Counted from the stretch's first letter, positions 47,129-58,297 are shown. The stretch is 64,000 nt of DNA from Methylobacterium sp. Leaf125 (GCF_001423085.1 NZ_LMNU01000001.1:985495-1049494), one strand, 5' to 3'. Numbers and translations: made by a program. Notes: a model not told the origin generated them from the sequence alone.

Positions 47129-47752
47129 ATGCGCTTTGACGCGTCGGGGCCGGCGCACCTGCCCCCCGTGACGCCGGGCCTGCGCATCGGCCTCTACGGC
47201 GGCTCGTTCAACCCGGCCCATCTGGGGCACCGGCATGTCAGCCTCGTTGCCCTGAGGCGCCTCCGACTCGACCGCCTCTGGTGGATGGTGACACCGGGCA
47301 ATCCGCTGAAGGACCGCGGGCAGCTCGCGGCCATCGACCGGCGGGTCGCTCGCGCTGACCGCGTCGCCGACCATCCGCGCATCGACGTCACCGATTTCGA
47401 ATCACGGATCGGCGCGCGCTACACCCGTCAGACCCTGCGCTTCCTCACCCGTCGCTATCCCTCGGTGCGCTTCGTCTGGATCATGGGGGCGGACAGCCTC
47501 GCGACATTTCATCGCTGGCAGGGATTTTCCGAGATCGCCCACCTGATGCCGATCGCGATCGTCGACCGGCCGGGCTTCACGCTGAAGGCCCCAGCCGCTC
47601 GCGCCGCTCAGGCCCTAGCGCGCTGGCGCATACCCGAAGCGGATGCGCCTACCCTGGCCGATCGGGCCGCCCCGGCCTGGATGTTCCTGCACGGGCCGCG
47701 CTCGACCCTCTCGTCGACGGCTCTGCGGGCCAGGGCGGAGAGCGATGCATAG
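47129..47752 (+). CDS. nadD: Nicotinate-nucleotide adenylyltransferase NadD
   Basis: A 207-residue nucleotidyltransferase that makes deamido-NAD. GLYGGSFNPAHLGHRHVS carries the (H/T)xGH motif, WWMVTPGNPLK and FVWIMGADSLATFHRW are family markers, and GPRSTLSSTALR is the C-terminal ISSTxIR-type motif. It is followed by rsfS after 63 bases, the common nadD-rsfS-rlmH order. Confidence 0.96.
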   Translation: MRFDASGPAHLPPVTPGLRIGLYGGSFNPAHLGHRHVSLVALRRLRLDRLWWMVTPGNPLKDRGQLAAIDRRVARADRVADHPRIDVTDFESRIGARYTRQTLRFLTRRYPSVRFVWIMGADSLATFHRWQGFSEIAHLMPIAIVDRPGFTLKAPAARAAQALARWRIPEADAPTLADRAAPAWMFLHGPRSTLSSTALRARAESDA

Positions 47753-47815
47753 GCCGGTCATGGAAAAGGCAAGAGCCACGTTCCACTTTATCCTCATACA
47801 GGGTACGATCACGGG

Positions 47816-48259
47816 ATGACGATGGCGATTGCAGGAACCCAGACACTGAACGACGCGGTTCATACCGGAGCCTTAGGCTCTGACGACTCCACCAACCGGA
47901 AGATCAATGATCTCCGGAGCCTGGCTCTCGATTGCCTCGAGGACATGAAGGCCGAAGAGACGATCGAGATCGATCTGATGGGCCGGACCTCCCTGGCCGA
48001 CACCATGATCATCACCTCGGGCCGCTCCCAGCGCCATGTCGGCGCCATCGCCGACCGAGTCCTTCAGGAAATGAAATCGAAAGGGCTCGGTACCGCCCGC
48101 GTCGAGGGTCTGCCGGCCTGCGACTGGGTGCTCATCGATGCCGGTGACATCATCCTGCACATCTTCCGGCCGGAGGTGCGCGGTTTCTACAATCTTGAGA
48201 AAATGTGGGGCGCCGATCGTCCGACCAGCGATCGTCCCCTCTCCGTCGTCGCCGAGTGA
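47816..48259 (+). CDS. rsfS: Ribosome silencing factor RsfS
   Basis: A 147-residue RsfS/Iojap protein that binds L14 and prevents subunit joining. LDCLEDMKAEETIEIDLMGR, SLADTMIITSGRSQRHVGAI and GDIILHIFRPEVRGFYNLEKMW (two overlapping family blocks) are present. The first 30 residues are a non-conserved extension. Start ATG 47816 with GGG upstream. rlmH follows after 16 bases. Confidence 0.96.
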   Translation: MTMAIAGTQTLNDAVHTGALGSDDSTNRKINDLRSLALDCLEDMKAEETIEIDLMGRTSLADTMIITSGRSQRHVGAIADRVLQEMKSKGLGTARVEGLPACDWVLIDAGDIILHIFRPEVRGFYNLEKMWGADRPTSDRPLSVVAE

Positions 48260-48275
48260 GCGCCGGCACCGCTTC

Positions 48276-48776
48276 GTGCGCCTTCTCGTGGCGGCAGTCG
48301 GCCGCCTGAAGCCTGGACCCGAGCGCGACCTCGCCGTCCGTTACCGTGAGCGGGCCGCGCAGCTCGGGCGCGGCCTCGGCTTCACAGCCTGCGACATTGC
48401 CGAGATCCCCGAAAGCCGAGCCCGCCGCGCGCCGGACCGCGCCGCCGAGGAGGGGGCTGCAATCCTGGCTCACGCGGCCGCTGGCGCGGTGCTGGCCGTC
48501 TATGACGAGCGCGGCCGCGCCGATCTCACGAGCGAGACCATTGCGACGCGCATCGGAGGCTGGCGCGATGCGGGTCGCTCCGTCCTCGTCCTCGCCATCG
48601 GGGGCGCCGACGGCCTTGACGCCGTGGTGCGAGATCGCTCTGAGCTCGCCCTGTCCTTCGGAGCCGCCACCTTGCCGCACGGGCTTGTGCGCGTCCTCGC
48701 CCTGGAGCAGGTGTATCGCACGCTGACGATCCTTGCCGGCCACCCGTACCACCGCGGAAACCTCGACGAGCGATGA
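48276..48776 (+). CDS. rlmH: 23S rRNA pseudouridine1915 N3-methyltransferase RlmH
   Basis: A 166-residue SPOUT methyltransferase. RLLVAAVGRLKPGPERDL starts the protein, and the knot region VLAIGGADGLDA and LPHGLVRVLALEQVYRTL completes the SAM site; it ends in the typical HPYHRGN. The start is GTG 48276, since the same frame further upstream overlaps rsfS without conservation. The stop overlaps the next gene (ATGA). Confidence 0.95.
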   Translation: MRLLVAAVGRLKPGPERDLAVRYRERAAQLGRGLGFTACDIAEIPESRARRAPDRAAEEGAAILAHAAAGAVLAVYDERGRADLTSETIATRIGGWRDAGRSVLVLAIGGADGLDAVVRDRSELALSFGAATLPHGLVRVLALEQVYRTLTILAGHPYHRGNLDER

Positions 48777-50127
48777 ACCCGGCCACGCGACGCAGGCGAG
48801 ACGGCATGAGGGGCGGCCTGCTGGCGCTCGTCCTTCTGACGCCATCGTTCCTCGCCGCGCCGGCCGCGCTCCGAGCCGAGGAACCGGCAACGCCGGAAGC
48901 GGTCCAGAAGGCACTCGAGGAGAAGACCCGCCGGGCGGAGAACCTCAAGCGCATCGAGGACGCCCTGGCTGCCAGCACCGGGACCCGCGCCAAGTACGAG
49001 GCGGAGATCGCCAGTATCGGCGGCGATCGGGCCAAATTGAACACCGCGCTTCTCGACGCCACGCGCCAGGCGCAGGCCACCGAGGTTCGAATGAGCCGGC
49101 TGGAGGAACGTCTGAAGACGCTTGGTGCCAGTGAGGCCGCCCTGCGCCGCTCGCTGGATTCCCGCCGCGGCGTCATTGCGGAGATCCTGGCCGCCCTGCA
49201 GCGGATGGGGCGGCGGCCGCCCCCCGCCGTGTTGGTGCGGCCAGAGGACGTGCTCGCGGTGATCCGTACCTCGATGCTGCTTGGAGCCGTGGTGCCCGAA
49301 CTGCGCGGCGAGGCGGAGACTCTTGCCGCAGACCTCTCGGAACTCGTGCGCCTCAAGGGCCTCATCGCCGCCGATCGCGAAGGATTGACCAACGATCTCG
49401 CGGGCTGGGCCCGCGAGCAGCAGCGCTTGAACGCCCTCATCGCCGCGCGCCGCACCCGTCAGGCCGAGGTCGAGAGCGGCCTCGCAGCCGAGCGGACCCG
49501 CACGGCCGAACTGTCGGTGCAGGCCCGCAGCCTCAAGGATCTTCTCGACCGGATGGAGGGGGAGGTCGCCTCCGCCCGCCGGGCTGCGGAGGAGGCCAGG
49601 GCCGCCGAGACGCGGGAGGCCCGTGCGACGCAGGAGCGCTTCGCCGCCGCCGGGGCCCGAGATCCCGCCCGGCTTTCCCCGAAAGTGCGCTTCGTCGACA
49701 CCCGTGGCGACCTGCCACGTCCGGTCAGCGGAGCACTCCTGCGCAGCTTCAACCAGCCTGATGGGAACGGCGGCACCACCCGCGGCATATCGCTCGCGAC
49801 CCGCCCGAAGGCCGTGGTTTCGTCACCGGCCGATGGCTGGGTGTCCTTCGCGGGGCAGTTCCGCTCGTACGGGCGACTCTTGATCATCAACGCCGGCGAT
49901 GGCTACTATCTCTTGTTGGCCGGGATGGACCAGATCAACGTCGAAGTCGGCCAGTTCGTGCTCGCGGGCGAGCCGGTGGCGGCGATGGGGGAGGGCGGTA
50001 CCGGCACCGATGCGGCGGCCGCAGACCGCGGCGATCCGGTCCTGTACGTAGAGTTCCGAAAAGACGGCGGCTCCATCGATCCGGAGCCTTGGTGGGCGAA
50101 AAGCCCCAGCGAGAAGGTTCGCGGATA

Positions 50128-50128
<1 letters not shown>
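48773..50128 (+). CDS. EnvC-like murein hydrolase activator (degenerate M23)
   Basis: A 451-residue periplasmic protein: signal peptide (LLALVLLTPSFLAAPAALRA), long coiled coil (residues about 35-300) and C-terminal LytM/M23 domain. The LytM zinc ligands are not present (the domain reads GISLATRPKAVVSSPADGWV and YVEFRKDGG), as in EnvC proteins that activate amidases without being peptidases. It is involved in cell separation. ATGA overlap with rlmH and TAATG overlap with ctpA show tight coupling. Confidence 0.9.
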
Positions 50129-51450
<1,322 letters not shown>

Positions 51451-51588
51451 ACACGATCCGCCTCGCCTTAGCGAAGCGTTAACCATGACGGCCCCCAATG
51501 TTGGTTCAGGACCGACGCTGGGGGCCGTCGCCGTTTCGGCCAGTCCCTCTGCGAGCCCCGGTCCAGGAGCCTGGGGAAGCGGCTGCGC

Positions 51589-52797
51589 GTGGCCACCGAC
51601 GATATCCTGACCCGTCCGCTCGGCGGCAAGCCGACCGCCGGCCAGCGTCTGCGGGCCCTGCGGCAGGCGCGCGTGACCGCCCCGATGGTGCTCGGCGGTC
51701 TCGTGGCGGGCCTCGTCCTCGGTGCCAGTATCCTCGTCGTGGCAGGTGACCCCGAGGGCGGCGAGCCCAGCGCGGTGGCGGTGATCGCGCTCCGCGAGCC
51801 GGTCGCCCCGGAGCCGACGACACAGGCGCCGAAGCCAGAGGCGGTGAAATCCGGTCCGAGCAGCGCCAGCGACGTCGAGACCGCCTCCGGCGTTATCGTC
51901 GTTCGCCCGACCGGCACGGCCGCCCCCACCGATGCCGTGGTCATCCAGGTTCCGTCCGCGGCCGCCGTGAAGCTGAGCACCGCTCCGGATCCGCGGCTTG
52001 TCGAACGCGGTCGCCACGGCAACATCCCCCGCCTCGGCGACGGGCGCCTGCGCGCCCTCGACGTCTATGCGCGGCCGGATGCCGGCGGTTCCGGGCCCCG
52101 CATCGCCATTCTGCTCTCGGGCCTCGGGATCGGCCAGGCGGCCACCGCCAGCGCGATCACCCGCCTGCCCCCCGCGATCAGCCTCGGCTTCGCACCCTAC
52201 GGCACCGACCTCGAGCGGACCGTCGCCCGGGCTCGCGAGGCCGGGCACGAGGCCCTGCTCCAGGTGCCCATGGAGCCCTTCGACTATCCCGACAGCGATC
52301 CCGGTCCTCAGACGCTCCTGACCAGCTCGCGCCCTCCGGAGAATCTGGATCGCCTGAGTTGGGTCATGAGTCGGTTCTCGGGCTTCGTCGGTCTCGTCAA
52401 CTACATGGGCGCGAAGCTCACCAGCGATCCGGGCGCCCTGGAGCCGGTGCTGCGTGAGATCGGAGCCCGCGGCCTGGGTTTCGTCGATGACGGAACCTCG
52501 CCGCGCTCGGTTGCCCCCGCATTGGCCGCCAAGGCCAAGGTACCCGTCGCCCGAGCCGAGATCGTCCTCGACGCCCTGCCGCGGCCCGAGGCGATCGACC
52601 GGGAACTGGCTCGGCTCGAAGCGCAGGCCCAACAGAAGGGTTTCGCCTTCGGCTCCGCTTCGGCCCTGCCGATGAGCATCGACCGAATCGCCCGCTGGGC
52701 CGCCGAGGTGGAGGCGCGCGGCATTCGTCTCGTTCCGGTCAGTGTCGCCCTGCGCGGAAGCGGGCCGAACCCCCGGCTCACCAGCGCCAAGCCCTGA
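51589..52797 (+). CDS. Divergent polysaccharide deacetylase family protein (YibQ/DUF610)
   Basis: A 402-residue protein with one N-terminal membrane helix ([20 protein letters not shown]), a Pro/Ala linker and a C-terminal domain: [57 protein letters not shown] and [15 protein letters not shown]. This matches the YibQ/DUF610 family, related to polysaccharide deacetylases and regularly found behind envC and ctpA. Start GTG 51589. Activity is unproven; an envelope role is inferred from context. Confidence 0.9.
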   Translation: MATDDILTRPLGGKPTAGQRLRALRQARVTAPMVLGGLVAGLVLGASILVVAGDPEGGEPSAVAVIALREPVAPEPTTQAPKPEAVKSGPSSASDVETASGVIVVRPTGTAAPTDAVVIQVPSAAAVKLSTAPDPRLVERGRHGNIPRLGDGRLRALDVYARPDAGGSGPRIAILLSGLGIGQAATASAITRLPPAISLGFAPYGTDLERTVARAREAGHEALLQVPMEPFDYPDSDPGPQTLLTSSRPPENLDRLSWVMSRFSGFVGLVNYMGAKLTSDPGALEPVLREIGARGLGFVDDGTSPRSVAPALAAKAKVPVARAEIVLDALPRPEAIDRELARLEAQAQQKGFAFGSASALPMSIDRIARWAAEVEARGIRLVPVSVALRGSGPNPRLTSAKP

Positions 52798-52901
52798 CAC
52801 GGCTCGCTCGACGGCTCGTGCCTGACAGGCCGGCCCGGAATTGCGCTGCGGCGCCGTTTCGTGCGTTGCGGCACATCCCCCGCCTGCCTATGGTCGCCGC
52901 C

Positions 52902-53447
52902 ATGACCGCATCCCCGATCACCGACGGCGCCGACCTTCCCTACCGTTCCTGCGTCGGCATCACGTTGATCTCGCGCACAGGTCTCGTCTTCATCGGGCGG
53001 CGGCGGGCTGATGCCGGGCCGGAGCACGTGTCTGACGGACGGGCCTGGCAGATGCCCCAGGGCGGGATCGACGACGGCGAGGATCCGGAAACGGCCGCCC
53101 TGCGCGAGCTCTATGAGGAGACCAACGTCGCGGCCGGCTCGGTGGTGCGGCTCGGCGAGACCCCGGGATGGCTCTCCTACGACCTGCCCCCGGAGGTCCT
53201 GAAGCAGGCCTGGAAGGGGCGTTACCGCGGCCAGACGCAGAAGTGGTTCGCCTTCGGCTTCCTCGGTTCAGACGACGAGATCGATGTCGCCACGCCCGGC
53301 AACGGCGCCTTCAAGTCCGAATTCGATGCCTGGCGCTGGGAGCCGATGGCCGGATTGCCGGACCTGATCGTACCCTTCAAGCGGCCCGTCTACGAGGGCG
53401 TGGTCGATGCCTTCTCCGGGCTGACGACCTGGCGCGTTCCCACGTGA
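52902..53447 (+). CDS. rppH: RNA pyrophosphohydrolase RppH (Nudix)
   Basis: A 181-residue Nudix enzyme that removes pyrophosphate from mRNA 5' ends and starts decay. The Nudix box runs [17 protein letters not shown] then YEET; WQMPQGG precedes it, and [13 protein letters not shown] and FDAWRWEPM are RppH/IalA features. ATG 52902 is chosen; another in-frame ATG lies at 52890. It ends the conserved envC-ctpA-yibQ-rppH group. Confidence 0.94.
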   Translation: MTASPITDGADLPYRSCVGITLISRTGLVFIGRRRADAGPEHVSDGRAWQMPQGGIDDGEDPETAALRELYEETNVAAGSVVRLGETPGWLSYDLPPEVLKQAWKGRYRGQTQKWFAFGFLGSDDEIDVATPGNGAFKSEFDAWRWEPMAGLPDLIVPFKRPVYEGVVDAFSGLTTWRVPT

Positions 53448-53461
53448 CGGCCTGACGCCCG

Positions 53462-54073
53462 ATGCGGTGGTGGTCGATCCCGATCCTGTTGGTGCTCGGC
53501 TGGTTCGCGTACACGCTGACGCCGCTCTGGGCACTCTATGACATCGCTCGCGCGGTCCAGGCGCACGATACCGACTACATCGCGCAGCACGTCAATTTCC
53601 GATCCCTGCGCCTCTCGGTGATCCGCCAGGCCGCCGCGGCGGCCCAGACGCGTGATCCCGCTGCGCCCGATGCGGAGCCCAGGGAGCGCCAGCGCATCGC
53701 CGAGGCCGCCGCAGCTCTCGCGATCCCGATCGCCGAGGCCCTGGTGACGCCCCGGACCGTCGTCGACCTCCTCGACGACGGATGGCCGCAATCGGTGGAG
53801 CTCGGCCGCGACGCGCCCGAGGAGAAAGCGACCGGCGGGGGCCTCCGGATCGACTCCTTTCGCCGGCTGATCCCCTTCTATCTCGCTTCCGAGATGCGGG
53901 GCTTTCGCACCGTGGTCGTCGGCGTGCCGCCGGAGGCGGGCCGGGACCGTCGTCTGCGGATCCGCCTGCGCCTGCGCGCCTGGACTTGGCGCATCGTCGA
54001 TATCGAGCTGAACGACGAGCTGCGCGAGCGCATCGCCCAGGCCTTTGCGCGCACCGGCGCGAAAGCGCGCTGA
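53462..54073 (+). CDS. DUF2939 family membrane-anchored protein
   Basis: A 203-residue protein with one N-terminal membrane helix (WWSIPILLVLGWFAYTLTPL) and a domain starting ALYDIARAVQAHDTDYIAQH, VNFRSLRLSV, characteristic of DUF2939. The C-terminal half is Arg-rich beta structure (RRLRIRLRLRAWTWRIVDIE). Function unknown. It begins 14 bases after rppH, so it may be co-transcribed, and converges with the ROK gene. Confidence 0.85.
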   Translation: MRWWSIPILLVLGWFAYTLTPLWALYDIARAVQAHDTDYIAQHVNFRSLRLSVIRQAAAAAQTRDPAAPDAEPRERQRIAEAAAALAIPIAEALVTPRTVVDLLDDGWPQSVELGRDAPEEKATGGGLRIDSFRRLIPFYLASEMRGFRTVVVGVPPEAGRDRRLRIRLRLRAWTWRIVDIELNDELRERIAQAFARTGAKAR

Positions 54074-54087
54074 GGCCGCCGCGGCGG

Positions 54088-55164
54088 CTAGTCCTCGTCC
54101 TCCGCGCCGCGGTTGGTGAACCTGGCGTTGCCGAGGCCCGTGCCGATGGTGAGCACACCCCATCGCGTCACGTCCGTCCGGTGCGGAACCTCGCTGAGGC
54201 CCTGCACCACGGCGTCGTTGTGCATGACCACCATGGCCGGGTGTTCGCCGATCCGGGGAATCGCGGCCGTCACACGCTCGGCAAGGTTGAAGTCGCGGCC
54301 CTCCCAGTTGCCGGGCAGGTTCTGGCCCCCGCGATCGATCGTGCCGTCGGCCTCGATCATGCCGGGGCAGCCGATGCCGATGAAGGGCGCGAGGGTGAGG
54401 TTGGCGCGGTCCGCTCGGCGGATCAGGTCGTTGAGCATGCCCACGAGGCGCTCGACCGCTTCGTCGCGGCTCGGCATCGGATCCTCGTCGCAATGGCGCC
54501 AGATCTCTGAGCGCCAGACCTCGCTGCGCGAGAGGTCGGCAGCCTTCCTGAGGTTCGTGACCACGACGCCTGCGCGAATGTTGCTGCCGCCGATATCGAC
54601 GGCCAGCAGGCTGTCGTAGCCGGAGAACATCCAGGACGGCGCCAGGTGCACGGCGCCGATCAGGCCGCCCTCGTCGGGATGGTGCCGGATCGGTTCGAGG
54701 GTGATGTCGAGGCCCCCGGCGCGCAGCAGGAAGCCTGCCCGCGCGACCGCGAGGCGTCCGGCCCGGCTGTCGCTGAAGCCACCGCCCACCACGATCGCCT
54801 GCGTGCCCTCCCAGCCATCCTGGCCGAGGAAGAGGCGGGCCACACGGGCCAGCTCCTGCGCGAAGTCCTCGATCGCGCTGAACACCACGCCCGCGGCGAG
54901 GGGATCCTCGCCGAGCAGGATCTGGTCGATGCGACGCTTCGAGAAATCGCAGCTCGCCTTTTCGCCCAGCGGATCGGCGCCGAGGGCACGCAGGCGCTCC
55001 CGGCACGCTTCCAGCATCTCGCGAAACGCAGACTTCGAAACCCGGTCGCCGATGAAGCCTTCGCCGTCCTTCAGCTCGATGTTGTAGTCGTCGACCACCA
55101 CCGACGGCAGCCGTTGTGCCGCGTGCGCGATGCCCGCCTCGCGGATCTGAGTGTCCTTCGCCAT
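54088..55164 (-). CDS. ROK-family sugar kinase-like protein with permuted domain order
   Basis: A 358-residue ROK/ASKHA-fold protein in which the halves are swapped. Residues about 30-175 contain the part usually last in ROK proteins: IVVGGGFSDSRAGRLAV and PDEGGLIGAVHLAP. Only then come the usual N-terminal elements: LAVDIGGSNIRAGVV (phosphate 1), GIGCPGMIEADGTIDRGG, MHNDAVVQGLSEV (catalytic Asp) and TIGTGLGNARFTNR (phosphate 2), after which the protein ends. The ROK zinc motif C-x-C-G-x-x-G-C is absent. A sugar substrate is not identifiable. Start ATG 55164. Confidence 0.87.
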   Translation of the reverse strand: MAKDTQIREAGIAHAAQRLPSVVVDDYNIELKDGEGFIGDRVSKSAFREMLEACRERLRALGADPLGEKASCDFSKRRIDQILLGEDPLAAGVVFSAIEDFAQELARVARLFLGQDGWEGTQAIVVGGGFSDSRAGRLAVARAGFLLRAGGLDITLEPIRHHPDEGGLIGAVHLAPSWMFSGYDSLLAVDIGGSNIRAGVVVTNLRKAADLSRSEVWRSEIWRHCDEDPMPSRDEAVERLVGMLNDLIRRADRANLTLAPFIGIGCPGMIEADGTIDRGGQNLPGNWEGRDFNLAERVTAAIPRIGEHPAMVVMHNDAVVQGLSEVPHRTDVTRWGVLTIGTGLGNARFTNRGAEDED

Positions 55165-55219
55165 GCCGTTTCGCTTACCCCTCGTCGTGTCGTTCCGCGC
55201 AGCTCAACGCACCGCGCAT

Positions 55220-55582
55220 TCATTTGGGCTTGGCGGTTTCGGCCGGGGTCGGCGCTTTCGGCTCGCGGGCCTCCATCAGGTCCTCGGCTTTGTCCTCGTC
55301 GGTATCGCCGCCGCGCTCGATCGTTTTCTCGGGGTTCGCGGCGAGGGCCCGCACGATCTCGACCAGGCGCTCGCACTCGGTGGAATACTTGTAGGTCTCC
55401 AGCACGATGGCCGCGTCGCGCAGCGTGCGCAGGTCGCGCACCGTCTGCTTGTTGGCCGTCTCGCGCAGCTCGGCCTTAGCTGCGATGGCCTCCTCCAGCT
55501 TGGCGCCCTTCACGTCGCAGACGGCCGAGGCCGTCGCCGTGCCGGCCAGGAGGACGAGGAGAGGGAGGAACAGATGGCGCAT
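55220..55582 (-). CDS. Small periplasmic helical protein, unknown
   Basis: A 120-residue protein with signal peptide (LFLPLLVLLAGTATASA), a mature helical part with two Cys (VCDVKGAKLEEAIAAKAELR; YKYSTECERLVEIVRAL) and a charged Pro/Glu/Lys tail. No domain is recognised. It lies between the ROK gene and a single-domain response regulator gene, both on the minus strand. Confidence 0.7.
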   Translation of the reverse strand: MRHLFLPLLVLLAGTATASAVCDVKGAKLEEAIAAKAELRETANKQTVRDLRTLRDAAIVLETYKYSTECERLVEIVRALAANPEKTIERGGDTDEDKAEDLMEAREPKAPTPAETAKPK

Positions 55583-55633
55583 CGGAAGACTCTGGGCTCC
55601 GGCGGCCGAACCCGCGCCGCGCGCGGTCCGGTC

Positions 55634-56062
55634 TCAGCCGTGGTGGGGGTGGGAACGCAGGATCTCGTTGGCGAGGGCCACGAGATGGCTCAGGCGGTAG
55701 GGCTTCGGAACGAAGACGGACTGGGTGACGGCGTCGGCCTGCGAGAGGTGGCCGCGTCCACCCGAGGTGTAGACCACCGGCAGGTTCGGCAAGTGCCGGC
55801 GTGCGCGCCGCGCGAGGGCGATCCCGTTCGTGTTGCGGGCCAGATCGATATCGGTGAAGAGCAGGTCGACGCGCTCCCGCGCCAGGATGTCCTCCGCTGC
55901 GTCGGCATCGGCGGCGGTGAGGACGCGGTAGCCCTCGTCGAGCAGCGCCTCGGCGGCGAGCTCGCAGACCATGGCTTCATCCTCGACCACCAGGACGGTC
56001 TCGGCGGCGGCACGCGGGCTGAAGGCGGGATGGGCGGGAAACGCGCAGGCGAAGGAAATCAT
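55634..56062 (-). CDS. Single-domain response regulator
   Basis: A 142-residue stand-alone receiver. ETVLVVEDEAMVCELAAEAL has the acidic pair, DLLFTDIDLARNTNG the phospho-acceptor Asp, VVYTSGG the Thr/Ser and FVPKPYRLSHL the Lys. About 20 residues precede the receiver. The start is ATG 56062; the same frame to 56392 upstream is not conserved. No output domain and no adjacent kinase, so it is an orphan, DivK/CheY-like regulator. Confidence 0.87.
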   Translation of the reverse strand: MISFACAFPAHPAFSPRAAAETVLVVEDEAMVCELAAEALLDEGYRVLTAADADAAEDILARERVDLLFTDIDLARNTNGIALARRARRHLPNLPVVYTSGGRGHLSQADAVTQSVFVPKPYRLSHLVALANEILRSHPHHG

Positions 56063-56230
56063 GACGCAACTCCTACTCACCCGGCGTGAGCCCCTGGGGG
56101 CTGGGCCGGATCGCAAGACAAACGGGTCGCCGAGGCGCATCGTTCGCCGCCGATCACTCCAATTGCGCGGACTTGGTAAGCGAAGCTTTAACCCTGCGGC
56201 GACGCCGGTGAATGGGTGCGTGCCCCGTCC

Positions 56231-56902
56231 ATGACCCGTCCCTGGCATCTCGGCTTCGGCCTCGTCCTCACGGCCCTGGCCGGCTACGTGGACGCCCTCG
56301 GGTTCATCCGGCTCGGCGGCCTCTACACCTCGTTCATGAGCGGGAACACGACCCAGTTCGCGGTCTCCCTCGGGCACGGCGATCCCCACCACGCCATTCT
56401 GCCGGCGCTGCTGATCGTCGCCTTCCTCACCGGCGGCATCTGTGGCGGTGGCCTCTCAGCCCTCACGCCCGCGCGCTGGGTCACTCCGGTGATTCTCGGC
56501 TTCGAGACCGCAATCGTCGGCGCTGCCTTCGAGGCCGCGACGGCCGCGCCGGATTCCGGTGTCGCCTCGCTGATGCTGGCCTTGGCGATGGGCGCGCAGA
56601 ACGCCGTCCTCTCCCATGTCCAGGGCTTCCGGGCCGGGACCACCTTCGTGACCGGCGCCTTGTTCGGCTTCGGCCAGAAGCTCGCTCTGGCGCTCGCCCG
56701 GCGCGGCGCGCGCACCGCCTGGGTCGGCGACGGCGTCGTCTGGTTCGCGCTCCTCCTCGGATCCGTGGCCGGGACGGTCGCCTACGGGAAGCTGGCGTTG
56801 TATGCCCTCGCCATTCCCGCCGGCATCGCCGGCCTCCTCGCGCTCGTCGCGACGGTCCTGACGGCGCGCACGGCGCCGGCGAAGGTCGCCGTCGTGAAGT
56901 GA
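56231..56902 (+). CDS. DUF1275 (YoaK) family membrane protein
   Basis: A 223-residue six-helix protein. FGLVLTALAGYVDALGFIRL and LYTSFMSGNTTQFAVSLG are the DUF1275 signature; MGAQNAVLSHVQGFRAGTTF and GALFGFGQKLA follow. The fold is transporter-like; substrate unknown. I start at ATG 56231 rather than an upstream GTG at 56216. A WD40 gene follows after 33 bases. Confidence 0.9.
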   Translation: MTRPWHLGFGLVLTALAGYVDALGFIRLGGLYTSFMSGNTTQFAVSLGHGDPHHAILPALLIVAFLTGGICGGGLSALTPARWVTPVILGFETAIVGAAFEAATAAPDSGVASLMLALAMGAQNAVLSHVQGFRAGTTFVTGALFGFGQKLALALARRGARTAWVGDGVVWFALLLGSVAGTVAYGKLALYALAIPAGIAGLLALVATVLTARTAPAKVAVVK

Positions 56903-56935
56903 GCGCGCGAGCCCCTGGTTGAGAGACCCGTTGCG

Positions 56936-57937
56936 ATGAGTGCCCCCTCCCTCCTCGATCACGTCGCGCCGCTATCCGCCGGTGCCCACGTCACCGCCAC
57001 GGTTTGGCTGAAGGACACCCTGGCCCTCGCCCTCGGAGACGGCGGCGTGCTCTTGGCCTCCGGAGCCGAACTCCGCCGGGTCGAGGCGCATCCGGAGGCC
57101 GGCATCCTCGTGGCGGCCGGGGACGGACGACGCCTCGTCACAGGCGGCGACGATGGCCGGGTGGTGGCGACCTCCGATACGGGCGACGTCGTCGAGGTCG
57201 CCCGTGCGAAGAACGGTGCCTGGATCGACGCCCTCGCCCTGCATTCCGAGGGCGGCCTCGCCTACGCGGCCGGGCGCAACGTCGTCGCCCGCGACGCGAA
57301 GGGGCGGGAGAAGAGCTTCGCGGCGCCCTCGACCGCCCGCGGCCTCGCCTTCGCGCCCAAAGGCTATCGCCTGGCGGTATCGCACTACAACGGCGCCACC
57401 CTCTGGTACCCCAATCTCGACACTGCCCCCGACTTCATCGAGTGGAAAGGCTCGCATATCGACGTGACCTGGTCGCCGGACGGCCGGTTCGTCGTGACCA
57501 CGATGCAGGAGAACTCCCTGCACGGCTGGCGCTTGCAGCCCGACCGCGGTCACATGCGGATGTCGGGTTATCCTGCGAAGGTGCGCTCAGTCTCCTGGTC
57601 CGGCGACGGACACTGGCTGGCCACCAGCGGCGCCGAGGCAGCCATCGTCTGGCCCTTCGATTCGAAGGAAGGCCCCACCGGCAAGGCCCCCCGCGAGTGC
57701 GGGGTGCGGCCCGCCCGCGTCTCGCGGGTGGCGTTCCACCCCAAGGCCCTGGTTCTGGCCATCGGCTACGAGGACGGCTGCATCCTTCTCGTGCGCTTTG
57801 CCGACGCGTCGGAACTGCTGGTCCGACCCGCGGTGAAGGGCAGCGCCATCTCGGCCCTGGCCTGGGACGGACGTGGCAGCCGCCTCGCCTTCGGCTGCGC
57901 TGACGGGCAGGCGGGCCTTCTGACCCTCCCGGCCTGA
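56936..57937 (+). CDS. WD40-repeat protein
   Basis: A 333-residue beta-propeller. Several WD-type blades are visible: RRLVTGGDDGRVVATSDTG, GLAFAPKGYRLAVSHYNGAT, DVTWSPDGRFVVTTMQENS, SVSWSGDGHWLATSGAEAAI and ALAWDGRGSRLAFGCADGQA. No signal peptide. Close relatives occur across Rhizobiales, sometimes near COG0523 zinc GTPases; here the zinc GTPase is 40 kb away. The partner is unknown. The next small gene follows after 5 bases. Confidence 0.85.
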   Translation: MSAPSLLDHVAPLSAGAHVTATVWLKDTLALALGDGGVLLASGAELRRVEAHPEAGILVAAGDGRRLVTGGDDGRVVATSDTGDVVEVARAKNGAWIDALALHSEGGLAYAAGRNVVARDAKGREKSFAAPSTARGLAFAPKGYRLAVSHYNGATLWYPNLDTAPDFIEWKGSHIDVTWSPDGRFVVTTMQENSLHGWRLQPDRGHMRMSGYPAKVRSVSWSGDGHWLATSGAEAAIVWPFDSKEGPTGKAPRECGVRPARVSRVAFHPKALVLAIGYEDGCILLVRFADASELLVRPAVKGSAISALAWDGRGSRLAFGCADGQAGLLTLPA

Positions 57938-57942
57938 CGCCG

Positions 57943-58224
57943 ATGGCCCTGTTCAGCTTCGGCAACCGCCGCCCCCCGGCGGATCAAGGTGTCCGCACGA
58001 GGGTCGTCGATTGGGTCCGCCGCTGCGGCGGCTTCGACGCGGCCGTCACCGTGAAGGCGAGCGAGATCGTCTGTGCCGACCCGGCTTGCCCGGGTATCGA
58101 GACCGTCATTCTCATTCTCGTCCCCGGGCGCCCGACCCGCGCCCTGAAAGTGGCCCGTCCCCTCGCAGAGGTCACCGAAGCGGACATCGCTGCGGCGTTC
58201 GCGGGGGAGGGGACGGCGGCTTGA
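57943..58224 (+). CDS. Conserved small hypothetical protein
   Basis: A 93-residue soluble protein, not recognised by function. CADPACPGIETVILIL holds two Cys spaced C-x4-C and is conserved in Rhizobiales relatives as I recall them. It starts 5 bases after the WD40 stop, so the two are likely an operon. No membrane segment. Confidence 0.72.
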   Translation: MALFSFGNRRPPADQGVRTRVVDWVRRCGGFDAAVTVKASEIVCADPACPGIETVILILVPGRPTRALKVARPLAEVTEADIAAAFAGEGTAA

Positions 58225-58297
58225 GGCCGAGCGGTCCGCCGGAACCCGCCGCGCCGTCGCGCCCTTGTCCCCCGTCACCACCCACGCGGAGAGGCCG

